From NCBI GenBank assembly GCA_928212115.1, contig CAKMRJ010005634.1:250280732-250344731 (forward strand): a stretch of DNA of 64,000 nt, written 5' to 3'. The stretch is from Lactuca virosa. Its lineage: Eukaryota; Streptophyta; Magnoliopsida; Asterales; Asteraceae. Shown here piece after piece: positions 12,304 to 23,732 of the stretch (the stretch's first letter is position 1; each line of letters starts with the position of its first letter). Position numbers and translations under genes: made by a program. The notes under the pieces are model-generated. The model was not told the origin of the DNA, ran no database searches, and worked only from the letters and a program-made list of their open reading frames with translations.

Positions 12304-12616
12304 TGCTATGAAGTATCAATCTGATTCACTTGATAGTGCGGAATCACAATCAAGTGAATGATGAAAGATAGAATAAAGAAGAAGGAATATGGCATCCCCC
12401 TTGAACGTTCCCTCCTCTCTTGTAACTCCCTTACACGCCCCTAAGCAACACTATTTATACTTGGACTAAAATACAAAGCCCAAACCCAAAGCCCTGACCG
12501 AAATCACATGTGATTTCGGTCCAACCAACCGAAAACCCAAGACTGATTTCGGCCATAGACCGAAAACTAGAAATGCCTAGAAAAGCAAAGTATAAACCAT
12601 AAATTTAGACGTAACA
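12304..12616 (-). mobile_element. R4 LTR-like segment
   Basis: TGCTATG at 12304 and CGTAACA ending at 12616 form near-perfect inverted ends. R2 coding sequence stops immediately before. The plus-strand sequence after it (ATCTGCCCCTTGGG) reads on the minus strand as a purine run next to the LTR, as a polypurine tract should. Together this suggests the 3' LTR of a small minus-strand element, about 313 bp. No second LTR copy is seen in the window, so the call is tentative. Confidence 0.4.
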
Positions 12617-14008
12617 ATCTGCCCCTTGGGTTATAGCTTTCTTTTCTTATGACCTAACAAAGTCCCCCTGGGTTTGTAGCTTACTTTTCTTTTCAATCTT
12701 CGCTTTGTGCTTGGCTCCAGCCTTTATCTTCGATTTCTTCACAACTTCAAGATGAACATATGAATGTCTGAATGAATGACTTCATCTTGAACAGTTGGAC
12801 TTTTCTTCAAAATTTGACTTTGAACGCACATTGGTTGTGGAGGCTTCTTGTAAGGATTCTTGAAAATCAGCACTTGCAGCTTTGAGAATATTCAGAGAGA
12901 ATAACAGAGAGACCAATTCTTATGGATCACTTCAACAGGTTCATAGATAGCAACAAATTGATTGAGGAGGCTTCAATTCAATCTGTCACATAACTTCAAG
13001 TACAACTTCACCTTGCTTCTGGGGTTGAAAGATTGAATGTTGAAAAATAATCTTCACTTCTTGTTCCTTCGAATGAAAATTCTTCAATGATCACTATTGC
13101 GCCTTGAAAAGTAAAAAATGACTAAAAAGTCCCTGTGGATCACAGAGTTATGAAAAAACCCTTCTCACCACAGTTGTTCAAGGATGTAACCTTGGCTCAG
13201 AAAGTTCCAATACAGTCTCCTTGAGTCTCTTCTTCCTTTGAATTCTCCTTGAGTCTCTCCTTCCTTTGAGTTCTCGTTTTAAGAAAAATGAAATTTTGAG
13301 ATAAAAAAAACTAAAAATAAACTTAGCACACAATAAAAAATGACTAAGAAATAAAAATAAAATACACTCAAAAGTAAAACAAAACATTTTTTGGATTTTT
13401 GAATTTTCTGATTTTTGTTTGATTTTTAATTTTTTTAATTCTCCCCCTAAATTTGTGCATATAAGAAAACTACAAAGAAATTTAACAAAAACAAAAATAA
13501 TAACTAAATTTAAGACTTTTGGGATCAAAGTTGTCAAGCAATTCAATATCGTTTATCAGCACACACCTGTATGTTTAGATCTGGTCAATCACCGGTATTT
13601 TGATCCACTTAAACACAATGGATATTGACAAGTTGGACAGATTACAAATGACAACACATTGCACCTATATTCCTAAATGGACCATTTAGCTGACGACGAC
13701 CAAGGATATTGTTGTCCACTTAAATTCAACAGCGAGATCTACAGACAACCATTTAAATGGTTCAATTTTAGATGCACTAGAACGTGTTCCCCACTTCCCT
13801 ACATACCTCGATAATCAAGAACTTCCAAAGAACTCCTTACTTTAGGTGAGTGCTCAATTATTTGAGAGAGAAGATATATATAGAGTTGCATATGTTTTAT
13901 CCCAGGTCGGATGTCTTCCAGTCACGCAGAGGGAACAGCATATGACTAACATATAAAGGGGTATAGAGAGATAGTAGGGTGCATATGCTGTGTTCCAGGT
14001 CGGATCTT
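12617..14008. other. R4 unassigned, AT-rich sequence
   Basis: Roughly 1.4 kb between the R4 LTR-like segment and the R5 LTR. It lacks any recognisable retroelement domain; the longest ORFs are low-complexity lysine/phenylalanine stretches. CCCCCTGGG (about 12665) and CTCCCCCT (about 13441) are pyrimidine runs that would be purine tracts on the minus strand. Near its right end an imperfect direct repeat (GCATATG, then CAGGTCGGAT) occurs at 13883-13910 and 13981-14004. It is probably the 3' noncoding part of the R4 element, truncated before any pol domain. Confidence 0.35.
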
Positions 14009-14573
14009 TGTTGGAATCTGAAAGTGAACCTCTAGCAATCCTAAGTACCAATTCCGAAGTGTATGTTCCGAAGAGGAGAGTGGTCCGGAATCTGTCCGGA
14101 CCAGGTAAGAAGACGTGAAGACTGAAGACATTCCGGAGCTGACTCTTATGTCCGGAATGGATGCTGATCCGGAGTGAAGTTGTTTTGTCTTTTGTGCATT
14201 TATTATATTTGTCTTAGTATTGATGTAACGTTTCATAGGACTAAGTCTATAGTTGTATTTGGACAATCAGAATGTCAGACTCATGTCTTTTGTCCGGTCC
14301 TATGTAAGCACTTCAGTTAATTCGGTGTAATATTCACTCCTATTTATAACAGTATTCAATACGAGTAAACTACGGATCTTTCACTCACTTTTGTTAGTCT
14401 CATTAAGTTTACTTCAAACATTCTTCTTGTTCTTCATTTATTAGCTTTACTTTGATCAGTTATTCTCGTTGCTCAATAAATGACTTGATCATTTGCTGAA
14501 TACATTATCTAAGACATGACGGGTCTTTCCAGGCTAGACTTGAACATTTATTAGCAAGCAGACATTGATCTTA
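14009..14573 (+). mobile_element. R5 5' LTR, first part
   Basis: Starts TGTTGGAATCTG and holds a TATA-like TATTTATAA at about 14341. It is interrupted by R6 after the target site TCTTA (14569-14573). It continues at 31657. The pieces together give an LTR of about 630 bp ending CTCACA. Confidence 0.75.
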
Positions 14574-16280
14574 TGTAACATCCGGAGTCCCAGGTACATC
14601 ATTTTGATTATTTACTTTTGAAGTTTATAGAATGACTCGACGAGTTGGTGCTACAACTCGTCGAGTAATATCGCGAATGGACACGTGGGTTTAATGACCT
14701 ACTCGACGAGTCCGAGAGGCGACTCACCGAGTAGGCGCTGGGATGAGAAACCCTAAATCCCCAGGTTTAGGGCCTATTTAAAGGCACTTATAGCCTCATT
14801 TGCGGCTACCCTTCTTTGAGAGAAAACCCTAAACGACCTGTGATCCTAGAGAGAGAGTGCTTTGCTAATTGTAAGTGTTTGGTGCATTTTGTGAAGAGAA
14901 GAGAAGATTTCAAGGCCAAGGGACAAGAGGGTGCTGCTAGATCTGAGGTTGCTTCACTTTAAAGCTTCTGGGAAAGGTATAAAGCTTTCACCTTTCTCAT
15001 TTTATTGTATAGATCTTAGGATTTTATGAACCTAGGGTTTTTCCACCCAAATATGAGGACCTTGAGGGTTCCATGCTCAATGAAAGGGTTGAACTTCAGA
15101 TCTGGACCATGTGAGGTCCCTAGAGTCCAAAAGTCCCTGCTTTATCCAACCATAATAGTGATCTTGAGTGAAACCCCCTTTTTGGGGTGTGTTTTGACAT
15201 TTTAAGCTAAAAATGCCATGCATGAACGTAAAGCATGTGACTTTACGTGATAGATGAGCCTTAGGAGTGTAGATCCAGAGTTTGGGGAAGTTCCCTGCCT
15301 TGAAAACGACTGAATGAGAGATGAGTCTGAATGGACTCGCCGAGTCAAGAAGCCGACTCAACGAGTCGGATGCGGTTGTCCCGATGGATAAGATCGTACA
15401 ACAACTAGGCGAGTTGACGGGTCAACTCGGCGAGTTAAGTCAGACTTTTGAGTAATCCTGGGAATGACGAGTAGAGTCGTCGAGTTCCATGAGTGCACTC
15501 GACGAGTAAGGTCAACATGGACTGTTGACTCGAGTTTGACTTCTGTTGGCTTAGGATTGGTCAACCCTGTCTTTGGGAAACCATGGAGGGGTAAAATGGT
15601 CCTTTCCCACTTCAAGAGAGAGAGAGAGAGAAAGAGAGATAACTTAGCGAAATGTGCAATATTAAGAGTTAATTAGATAAACTTATCTTATGTGATTAGG
15701 AGGAGGTTAGACTGCTGATTTGTGTGCGAGAGTATTCATTCACTCAGCTTACTTACGAGGTGAGTCTTCTCACTATACTTTACCTACAGTGGTACTTATG
15801 TGTGACCGGAGGGTCTTATGTGCTTACATTGAGTATTATGTTATCCTGCTTTATGTTGTATGTTGTGCATTATGTCTTTTTGATTTATGCTATGCGGAGC
15901 TTTACAGACCGGACGAGAGGGTCCAACGAACCGTGGGACTGGAAGGTCCCACTCAGACACATTGACCGGAGGGTCCTACAGTGATATAGCCTCGAGTGGC
16001 TAATGAGCTGTATGTGTGGTATTTTGGGGAACTCACTAAGCTTTATGCTTACCGTGTTATGTGTTATGTGTTTCAGGTAATTCTGATGATCGCGGGAAGG
16101 CCCCGACTTGATTGTACACACACTCGCTTCGGAGATATATTTTGGAGGATCCTGGTTTATGTGATAAACATCTTTTGATAAATAAATTGTACTAATGTTG
16201 ATACTTGAGATTTTGGGAAATATGATATGTGATTTTTATGTTAAAAATGAAAATTTTGGTTTGAAAATTTCGGTGTTACA
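14574..16280 (+). mobile_element. R6 5' LTR
   Basis: 1,707 bp, from TGTAACATCCGG to GGTGTTACA. A TATA-like CTATTTAAAGG lies at 14771-14781, and GAGAGAAAACCC follows as a plausible leader start. The LTR holds about ten copies of the palindrome ACTCGnCGAGT, grouped at 14635-14732 and 15335-15508. It matches 29949-31651 along its whole length. Confidence 0.95.
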
Positions 16281-16283
16281 AGT

Positions 16284-16295
16284 TGGTATCAGATC
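16284..16295 (+). other. R6 primer-binding site, mutated
   Basis: TGGTATCAGATC, four bases after the LTR; the initiator Met tRNA site would be TGGTATCAGAGC. One substitution near its end suggests decay. Confidence 0.8.
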
Positions 16296-16934
16296 CTTGG
16301 TTTGAGGGATTCGAATGCACCTCCGGGTGTGTTTGGACTCAAACTGAGGATTTGAGCAAAATTTTCAAAAGAAATGATTTTTCTAAAAATGAGAAGGAGC
16401 TTAAAGAGAAAACGAGTTGGAGCGGTGTGTACAATCAGCCAGAGCCCGAACGGTGATTTCCCAAGATACCCTAACTTTGTGTTATGAGATATTTATGAAA
16501 TGTTCTGTTAGGGTTGCATGATAGAAATTAGGCTAGGTATTTCATATTATAGGGCTAGACCTGCCTGATTTGTGATGCCTTAGCCTAGGAGATGTTCTTG
16601 AACAGTGTTACCTGCTATTCGCTCTAAGTATGTTCTGAGTTTTGAGTCGAGAGATAATCTAGGAAGAGATACCTAGGTGAGATTGAGAGGAGTCTTCCGA
16701 GAGAGTAGTCTGTGGATCGTGGGATGTATAGTATTTGTGAATTAGAATCCTAGGAGGAGGACTTCGGGTGACTGCGGACTTGGTGTGGAAGGTAGTATTG
16801 GTCCCGTACTACTGAAAGCACCGGATCGGCAGGCAGCTTAAGTACAAATCCTTAGGGTGCTAAGGAGCGAGTGAGCGAGTGCGAGTATACTCGAGCGAGA
16901 CTCTGATGATTTTGTGTTGTGTTTCAGAGACATC
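16296..16934 (+). other. R6 untranslated leader
   Basis: About 640 bases between the primer site and the gag ATG, with no long ORF. It ends in TTTCAGAGACATC before ATG. A 3' splice-site-like TGTGTTTCAG at about 16917-16926 lies just ahead of the start codon; whether it is used cannot be told from sequence. Confidence 0.6.
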
Positions 16935-17434
16935 ATGGTGGGTACACGCCACAACCCCGGGAGCAGTGGGACTACTGATGATGAGCTTCGTAGGATGATT
17001 CACGAGGAGGTGGCCGCAGCTATTCGAGCGGAGATCCCGGAGATGTTGGGTCTATTAAGACCACTTTGATTGAGACTTTCGATGAGCGGTATGGTGCTGT
17101 TACTGAGGCCGCCGCTGCTGCAGCCACCGCAGCTCTCACTGCTGCCAGACCACAGGGAGGTGACTCGTTGCTGTACCGGGAATTCAGCAACACGAAGCCA
17201 CCAGAGTTTGATGGGGCTCAGGATCCGATTGCGGCGATGAGGTGGATCTCGGATATCGAGGGAGGTTTTTCTATACTTGTTCATGGCCAGAGCATTTGAG
17301 GGTGCGGTTCGCGCTGAACCAGCTTCGTTTGGGAGCGAAGGAGTAGTGGAAATTTGCGACAGCCAGCTTTACTCCTGCAGAGCATACTGCAGTGACTTGG
17401 GAGAGATTTGTGATGATGTTCCGTGATGAGTATG
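16935..17434 (+). pseudogene. gag: R6 gag, first part, cut by R7
   Basis: Starts ATG at 16935 (MVGTRHNPGSSG). After 43 codons a frame change leads to a stop at 17063; the reading continues one frame over with an alanine-rich stretch and the capsid entry motif NTKPPEFDGAQDP, typical of plant gypsy gag. A second shift lies near 17285 and a stop at 17344. The segment ends at the GTATG target site (17430-17434) where R7 is inserted. It resumes at 26236 in the matching frame, so gag was still recognisable when R7 arrived. Confidence 0.88.
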
Positions 17435-18786
17435 TTTGACATCCCCTAATATTTCGGCCAGAAAAGACCGATTTATTTTATGCTTTTTAAAATAAAATCA
17501 GAGTAATCCTTTTAAAAGATGTTGCGGAATTTGTTCCCAAAACAAAACATGATAAAAATTTATCAAAACCTTTTTTTATGAAATATATATATTTTCATTT
17601 CATATCAAAACCTCGGGATGTCATGTTCCGATACATATCAAAAGCATAAACAAGACATTATAAGCCTTACAACAGTTATTTACAACTACTGGCCTATAAT
17701 CCAAAAATCACTCATCATCATTATCCGACTATGCTCGGGGTCCACTACCGGTAATATAAAAAGTTAAGTGGGTCAGGCTTGGAAGCCTGGTGAGCATATA
17801 GGGTTTTCAACCCACAATAAATAAATTTATTATGCTTAAACATCAACAATCAACCAAATTACCCCAACCCCATTATCTTATTTATTTCTTAAGGGTTTAC
17901 CCTAAGAATCAACTATCACTCCTTCCTAAGGATTCATCCTAAGGAATAGGCACGAAGTCACCTCGTCACCAGGGTTTATACAACAGGCACTAAGTCCATA
18001 GCTGCCAAGGTTTATTCAACATGTGCTAAGTCCATAGCTCTCATTTATCGACAGTATTATTCACAGGTATTCCCCCCTACTATACATGTCAATGGGTTTT
18101 TAGAGTACAACAGATGAACATATAGTTCACACACCTACAGGTTGCGGGCCTGCTAGTGTTCCACAAACCGTCTAGAATAGGCCATGGTTGTCATCCATAC
18201 TCTGCTGAATGACGGGGGCCAACATTTGGGTAAATGATTCTCTCAAATTTCACCACTCACCCTCAAATCATGATCAATATTACTGATCATCTTATTTATC
18301 CAACTCACCTTTCATCACATCCACTATTTCATCTACCCATGTTTTACCCAACATTTTTTGTAGATAAAAATACATATACAGTTTAAATTATTTAAAAACC
18401 TGTATAAATCATTCCTTCAACACTCATCTCAAATAAACAAACAATATATATTCACACAACACGTATTTTATGTAAAATACTTCATATCTATGTGTAAGGT
18501 GAAAGTAACTACACACTCACCTGATTTAATGAAAATCGGGCAGTAATTCGTTTCCTAAAACGATCGTTTCGAATAAAACCGAAAGTTTTATTTAGAAACC
18601 GGGCTCTGCGAGGGTCGGGCTTCAAAACCGAAAAGATAAATTTTTCGGGCTTCTCGGGCACTTCGTGGCGTATTTCGGGGGTTATAATTGATACCAGGGC
18701 TTCGGGGGATGTGAAAATAGCCAAAATGTTGAAAAGAGGGCCAAAATTGCCAATTCTTAAATTCTAGCCGGGAGGGTTCGCACCCT

Positions 18787-18796
18787 CCTATTTATA
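18787..18796 (-). promoter_or_regulatory. TATA box of R7 left LTR
   Basis: Minus-strand TATAAATAGG in the middle of the LTR. The same box is present in the right LTR at 25082-25091, the copy that would drive the genomic RNA. Confidence 0.6.
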
Positions 18797-19159
18797 GTGT
18801 GCGAGTTGCTGATCGGACGGTTGAGAGGAGGCCACGCGGCAGCAGATCCGAAGGAGGCAGCACCTGGCTCGCACGTGGGCTGCGCATGCGAGGGCCTCGC
18901 TGGAGGGTCCTGATTGGACCGAAGTCCGGGTTCGAGGTGGGTGGCTTGTGGCTCCTGCGAAGCTCGGATGGATCAAGGCAACACGCGTCAGACTCTCTTC
19001 TGCACACGCGTCACTGCTCGGATGCTTCCACGGCTTCGGATGACTCAACATATTTCAGATACGTGGCACATATGCAGCGAAGGTGACGTGGCCGAAGTCC
19101 ACGTATGCGAAATTTCCCGGTTTTGACAATATTTCTCGATTTTCGCGCCAAAACTTCTA

Positions 19160-19770
19160 AAATCCATAACTTTCGCATACGAGCTCCGTTTTTTACGTTC
19201 TTTATATGCACGCGTACGTAAAATTACACTCTACAACTTTTGTTTAGACTTCGTCGGCTAATTTTGAATTTAATTTTTATATTATTATTTTTAACAGATC
19301 GGGACAGGAAATCCGTTAAAAATTCATAACTTCTTCATCCGACGTCCGTTTTCGTCTGTCTTTTTACCGTTGTACTACTATTTACGATACCTTCGATACT
19401 CGTTTAGGTTGTATCGGCTAAATATCACTCGATCTAAAATTCGAGTTTTTAGCTGTCTACTACTAAGCTGAAACTTCGAAAAATCATAACTTCTTCATAC
19501 GAAGTCAAATTTAGGCGTTGTTTTTATACCTACTCTCGGTTTAACGAACACTACGACTTTCGTTTATATCACTAAGGCTAAAAAGTAGTTTATCAAAAAC
19601 TCACTTTTTACGACATTCAACACTGTGCCAGTTTTGTCGCAAAACTTCGACAGGTCATAACTTCTTCGTTATAACTCGGATTTCGGCATTCTTTGTATAT
19701 CTGTAATCCTTGTCACGACCACTACAACTTTCTTAATAAATATTGGCTTTATCTAATATTTATTTTCGAC
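19160..19770. repeat. Four-unit tandem module in R7 left LTR
   Basis: The motif ATAACTTCTTC (first unit ATAACTTTCGC) recurs at 19166, 19326, 19486 and 19657, a spacing of about 160-171 bases. Each is followed at matching distances by a TTCTTT-like block, ACTACAACTTT-like and GGCTAA-like blocks. The units are diverged, so the array is old. Confidence 0.75.
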
Positions 19771-19971
19771 GCTCATTTTTAGTCTTAATTAATTAAACCT
19801 TAATAATTAAGCATAAAACACATAAAACACATAATATTCACATAATTCCTTTTCATTTCTTCAAAATGAGTCAAAAAGGTTAACCTAGACTATCATGTCA
19901 ATATTAATGCCTAGCCTAGAAACATGGGCATTACAATTCTCTCCCCCTTAGGATGATTCCGTCCCCGGAAT

Positions 19972-21138
19972 TCACATATCACCAAACAACTGCGGGTAGC
20001 GACTCATCATGTCACTCTCCGTTTCCCAGGTGAGATTTGGCCTATTCGTATGTTTCCAACGCACAAGCACTAAATCGACCATCTTGCGTCGCAACTTCTT
20101 AGTCTTACGATCAACGCTTGCCTCAGGTTCTTCAATCAACCTCTTGTTTTCATCCAACCTTAATTCAGAAATGGGAGTTATGTCGGGCACATCTCCCATG
20201 AACTTTCTTAAATAACACACATGAAAGGTGTTATGAATATCCTCCAGTTCTTCCGGTAATTCTAGCTTGTAAGCTTGATTCCCGATCCTCTAAAGAACTT
20301 TAAAAGGTCCAATAAACCTTGGACTCAACTTTCCCCTTTTACCAAATCTTATAAGTCCCTTCCACGGTGAGACTTTAAGTAAAACCGAATCTCCAACTTC
20401 GAATGATATCGGTTGTCTTTTCTTGTCAGCATAGCTCTTTTAAGCAGCTAACATCCTTTCCATAATCACTTTCAACTTTTCAGCAGTCTAATGGACTATT
20501 TCAAGTCCCATAAACTGCTTTTCCCCAGCTTCCAGTCAACATGACGGCGTTCGACACTTTTCTCCATACAAAGAGTGATAAGGTGCCATCTTGATGCTTG
20601 AGTGGAAACTATTATTATAGGAAAATTCTACTAAAGGTAAATGTTCATCCCATTTACCTTGGAATTCCAGGGTACATGCTCTCAGCATATCCTTCAACGT
20701 TTGAATTGTTCGTTCGCTCTGACCATCGGTTTGCAGATGGTAAGTGGTATTCAAACACAACTTGTTACCCAATTCCTCTTATAGATTCCTCCAAAACCTT
20801 GAGGTAAAACGGTTGTCACGATCGGATACAATCGTTAACGGAACACCGTGAAGCCTCACAATTTCCTTCACGTAAGAATTCGCAAGTTTATCCATAGACC
20901 ATTTCTCGTTGGCGGCTATGAAATACGCACTCTTAGTGAAGCGATCAACGACCACCCAAATCATGTCGTGACCGTTCCTTGTTCTGGGCAGTTTAGTCAA
21001 AAAATACATGGTAATGTCCTCCCATTTACCCATGGGTACAGGTAAAGGTTCTAAACTCCCATACAGTTTCTGATGTTGTGCCTTAACCCTAGCAGAAGTT
21101 ACACACTCGGCCACATACTTAGCAACATCGAGCTTCAT
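19972..21138 (-). pseudogene. pol: R7 integrase and chromodomain
   Basis: From 21138 leftwards: the end of the zinc-binding region (YVAECVTSARVK, second cysteine replaced by serine); core with Asp in VVVDRFTKSAYF, Asp in IVSDRDNRFTSRFW and Glu in HLQTDGQSERTIQTL (20772-20536). The C-terminal part is interrupted by stops at 20290-20540. It ends in a chromodomain (MVDLVLVRWKH, then LTWETESDMMSRYP; 20220-19972) of the kind thought to guide integration to chromatin marks. Breaks lie at 20773-20778 and 20221-20535. Confidence 0.88.
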
Positions 21139-22020
21139 CGTCGGCTACCAGTAATAGGGTTTTAGATACCTATACATTTTTGCACTGTCAGGATGAATCG
21201 AGTACATGGTCTTGTGAGCTTCTTCCATCAGAAGATCTCTTACTCCTCCTGTCTTAGGTACCCAAATCCTATCTTTGAATACCTTCAGTCATTGACCGTT
21301 TGTATCAAACACCAACGTTTTATCCAAACGTCCTTCCTTTCGGTTATTTTTCTCTAAAGCTTCCTCTTGAGCTTTCTTTATACCTTCCCCAATTGTCGAG
21401 ACATCTTCAACTCTCTATGCTCTTGTCCTTTTCTTTTCAAGATTTACCTTCCGACTGAGAGCATCAGCAACAACATTTGCTTTACCAGAGTGGTAAAGTA
21501 TCTCACAGTCGTAGTCCTTGAGTAATTCTAGCCAGCGCCGTTGCCTCATGTTCAATTCCTTCCGATTAAAGAGATATTGAAGACTCTTATAATCAGTGTA
21601 ACGTTTGCGTTTAGTACCATAAAGATAGTGCCTCCATATCTTTAAGGCGAATACTACCGCTGCCAACTCCAGATCAAGAGTGGGGTAGTTCTTTTCATGC
21701 TCTCTCAATTGCCTCGATGCATACGCTATCAGTTTATCCCTTTGGGTCAGAACACAACCTAACCCAACTCCAGAGGCATCACTATAAACTGTTAAGTCAT
21801 TAACTCCTTCAGGTAACGAAAGAATCGGAGCTTCACACAACTTCTTCTTTAACTTTTCAAAAACTCCCTTATGCTTCTCATTCTAAGTATAAACAGCTCC
21901 TTTGTGGGTCAAAGCTGTCAATGGAGTCGCGATCGAAGAAAAGCCTTGGATAAACCTTCGGTAATATTCAACTAATCCTAAAAAGCTTCAGATCTTCGTA
22001 GGACTTTCAATCGTAACCTT
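21139..22020 (-). pseudogene. pol: R7 RNase H and the last part of RT
   Basis: From 22020 leftwards: RT connection motif YYRRFIQGFSSIATPLT, then RNase H LTVYSDASGVGLGCVL (catalytic Asp), YPTLDLELAAVVFALKIWRHYL (Glu), and FNRKELNMRQRRWLELL, then GKANVVADALSRK (Asp), in 21840-21415. A degenerate linker towards integrase follows. The RT palm with its YxDD motif is absent: upstream of 22020 no RT block can be read. Confidence 0.85.
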
Positions 22021-22795
22021 CAAGTTACAAAATAAATCCTTATTGAGGACTCCTTCTTCTTCTTAGAATAAGTACTTTCCTTCATCTATTGTAACAGACC
22101 GATGAGTCATGTTCTAATGATCTCTCATTGTATAATGCACTACTTAGACTCAGATCTCCTAGGGACAAATTTCGGAACAAACTATACCTTCCTTCATGTT
22201 CTAATGTGATACAATCATAGTTCAACATGTATCATTTCTAACTACTAACTTCTTTAACAATGAGTGCGATACTTCTATTGATCGCTTTGATCATTTTTCA
22301 CTTCAATCTTCTGGCTTAAGTCAAATGCTACATCGAATTTGGTTCTTTGAACCATGTGACATACTCATCTTAGTCGGACTCGATTCGATATGACCTCTAA
22401 GGTCGGAATAACAATCATCTTCTTAGTCATTACCGAAATGATGGTAACGACAGACTAGAACAAGACGGAATCAATTAATAGCTCCTTGGTAACCTTGTGA
22501 CTTTCCTTGATCCAAGTACGAGTCCTGTGCTTCCGGTCGTGTAGGCCTCTACTACCATTCACACCTACTCATACTCGTCCCAAGTATTGTCTCGCAGTTC
22601 ACCAAATCACCATACAAGAATTTCACATAGTCATTCAATTCATCAGATGACAAAACCAGGGTTTATATTATTTCCTTGAAACGATTACACAAAGGTTCAA
22701 GTTTACCGTATACTATGCCTCTAATAGGCTAAACCACTTGTTACTATTCACATTACTACTTCACAACTTGATCTTTGGGTATCAAGTCTTTACTT
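22021..22795. other. R7 noncoding segment where protease and RT should be
   Basis: About 775 bases, with stops in all frames and no protease DSG motif or RT block. It lies between the RT end and the gag zinc knuckles. Either a filler replaced about 1.5-2 kb of protease/RT, or this is extremely decayed. Its sequence resembles none of the other elements here by eye. Confidence 0.6.
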
Positions 22796-23364
22796 CTAAT
22801 TCCAAGCATTGATATTTGCTTTGTCAAGGATATTCTGAAATTCCCTTGGCATTGGCGGTGCACTTGGCCTTGTCACTTCATTTTTCTTCGAACAGTCCTT
22901 AGAAATGTGGCCTTCTTCCTTACATACGTAACACACCCCCTTGAGAATCGTACACTGATTGATGTAATGCCCTATTTCTCCACACCTAAAGCACTTCACC
23001 TTCCCGCCACAATTCCCAGAGTGTTTATTTTTGCACTTCCCGCACCATTTTCCTTTACCTCAAATCGTACACTCTTGTTGGGCCTTGAAGACCCCTCAAA
23101 TTTCCTCTTCTTGACAACTTCAACCACGTTGGCGGTCCTGTCATTGATCATTTCTTCAATAGACTTAGCAACCCAGATAGTTGCCTCAAGAACAGATGCC
23201 TGACGTACTGGCACAGTAAGTTCATCCTTACTTTGTTGAAGTAAACGTTTTGTTTCTTCCATCTGTTGATCCAACATCGTACGCACCATTTCCTGCACCC
23301 CAGCCATCGTGATTGGCTCAGGCTGCGGATTATCGTTTCCGAATTCACTTTGTGTACTCGCCAT
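22796..23364 (-). pseudogene. gag: R7 gag, internally deleted
   Basis: Starts MASTQSEFGNDNPQPEP at 23364; the N-terminal motif TMAGVQEMVRTMLDQQ resembles the matching part of R1 gag. It then passes directly from about residue 60 to the post-capsid region (AKSIEEMINDR, KKRKFEGSSR), so most of the capsid domain is missing. A one-base frame break at about 23000 precedes two zinc knuckles (CFRCGEIGHYINQC and CYVCKEEGHISKDC; 22992-22880). The leader and primer site lie to its right. Confidence 0.85.
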
Positions 23365-23718
23365 TTCGATCTATACACCAATCGTAGGTGATTTTAGATC
23401 TTTATTTTCGATAGACGTTAAATCTTCGTTATTACTCCGAAACGTTTATATGTTAGTTCTAATATCGTAGTCATACGTTTAGAATCCTACACACATAAGC
23501 TTTCCAGATCCGGTCGGCAACAGACCATAGATCCGAACAAATAATGGCATATATGGCAAACATATAGCATTTAGCACGTAAAAGCATTTTAGGCATCTTT
23601 CCTAAAATAAACTAGTGTTCGTGTCTAAAATATGGTAGACACTCATCTCACAATCATCACTTAGCATTCTAAGTTTAAGTCTAGAAATCCTACAATTTGT
23701 TAGTTCGCTTAAACTAAT
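23365..23718 (-). other. R7 untranslated leader
   Basis: About 350 noncoding bases between gag and the primer site. It shares with the R1 leader the stretch AAACTAATGCTCT beside the primer site and TCTAGAAA-like blocks, further support that R1 and R7 are relatives. Confidence 0.6.
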
Positions 23719-23731
23719 GCTCTAATACCAA
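23719..23731 (-). other. R7 primer-binding site, one mutation
   Basis: The minus strand reads TGGTATTAGAGC beside the LTR border; initiator Met tRNA would pair with TGGTATCAGAGC. The change is C to T. Confidence 0.8.
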
Positions 23732-23732
23732 C

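Larger units (their letters stand above)
17435..19935 (-). mobile_element. R7 3' LTR (left copy)
   Basis: 2,501 bp. Starts TTTGACATCCCC, where the right copy has TGTGACATCCCC, so the second base of the terminal TG is mutated. It ends GGGCATTACA. On the minus strand a TATA box (TATAAATAGG) lies at 18787-18796. Four tandem modules of about 160-170 bp, each beginning near CATAACTTCTTC, occupy about 19160-19770. A purine tract (minus strand AAGGGGGAGAGAAT) adjoins its inner end at 19936-19950. Confidence 0.93.

Noticed and set aside
13178..13546. Phe/Leu-rich 122-codon ORF resembling a membrane protein
   Set aside because: Low-complexity T/A-rich DNA; hydrophobicity comes from TTT/CTT codons, with no supporting context.
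15724..15984. ORF in the R6 LTR, repeated at 31087-31356
   Set aside because: Present in both LTR copies but with frame-changing differences and no known domain; LTR sequence.
18788..19086. Arg/Ser/Ala-rich ORFs in the R7 LTR, repeated at 25083-25346
   Set aside because: GC-rich LTR segment open in several frames on both strands; no conserved start or domain.
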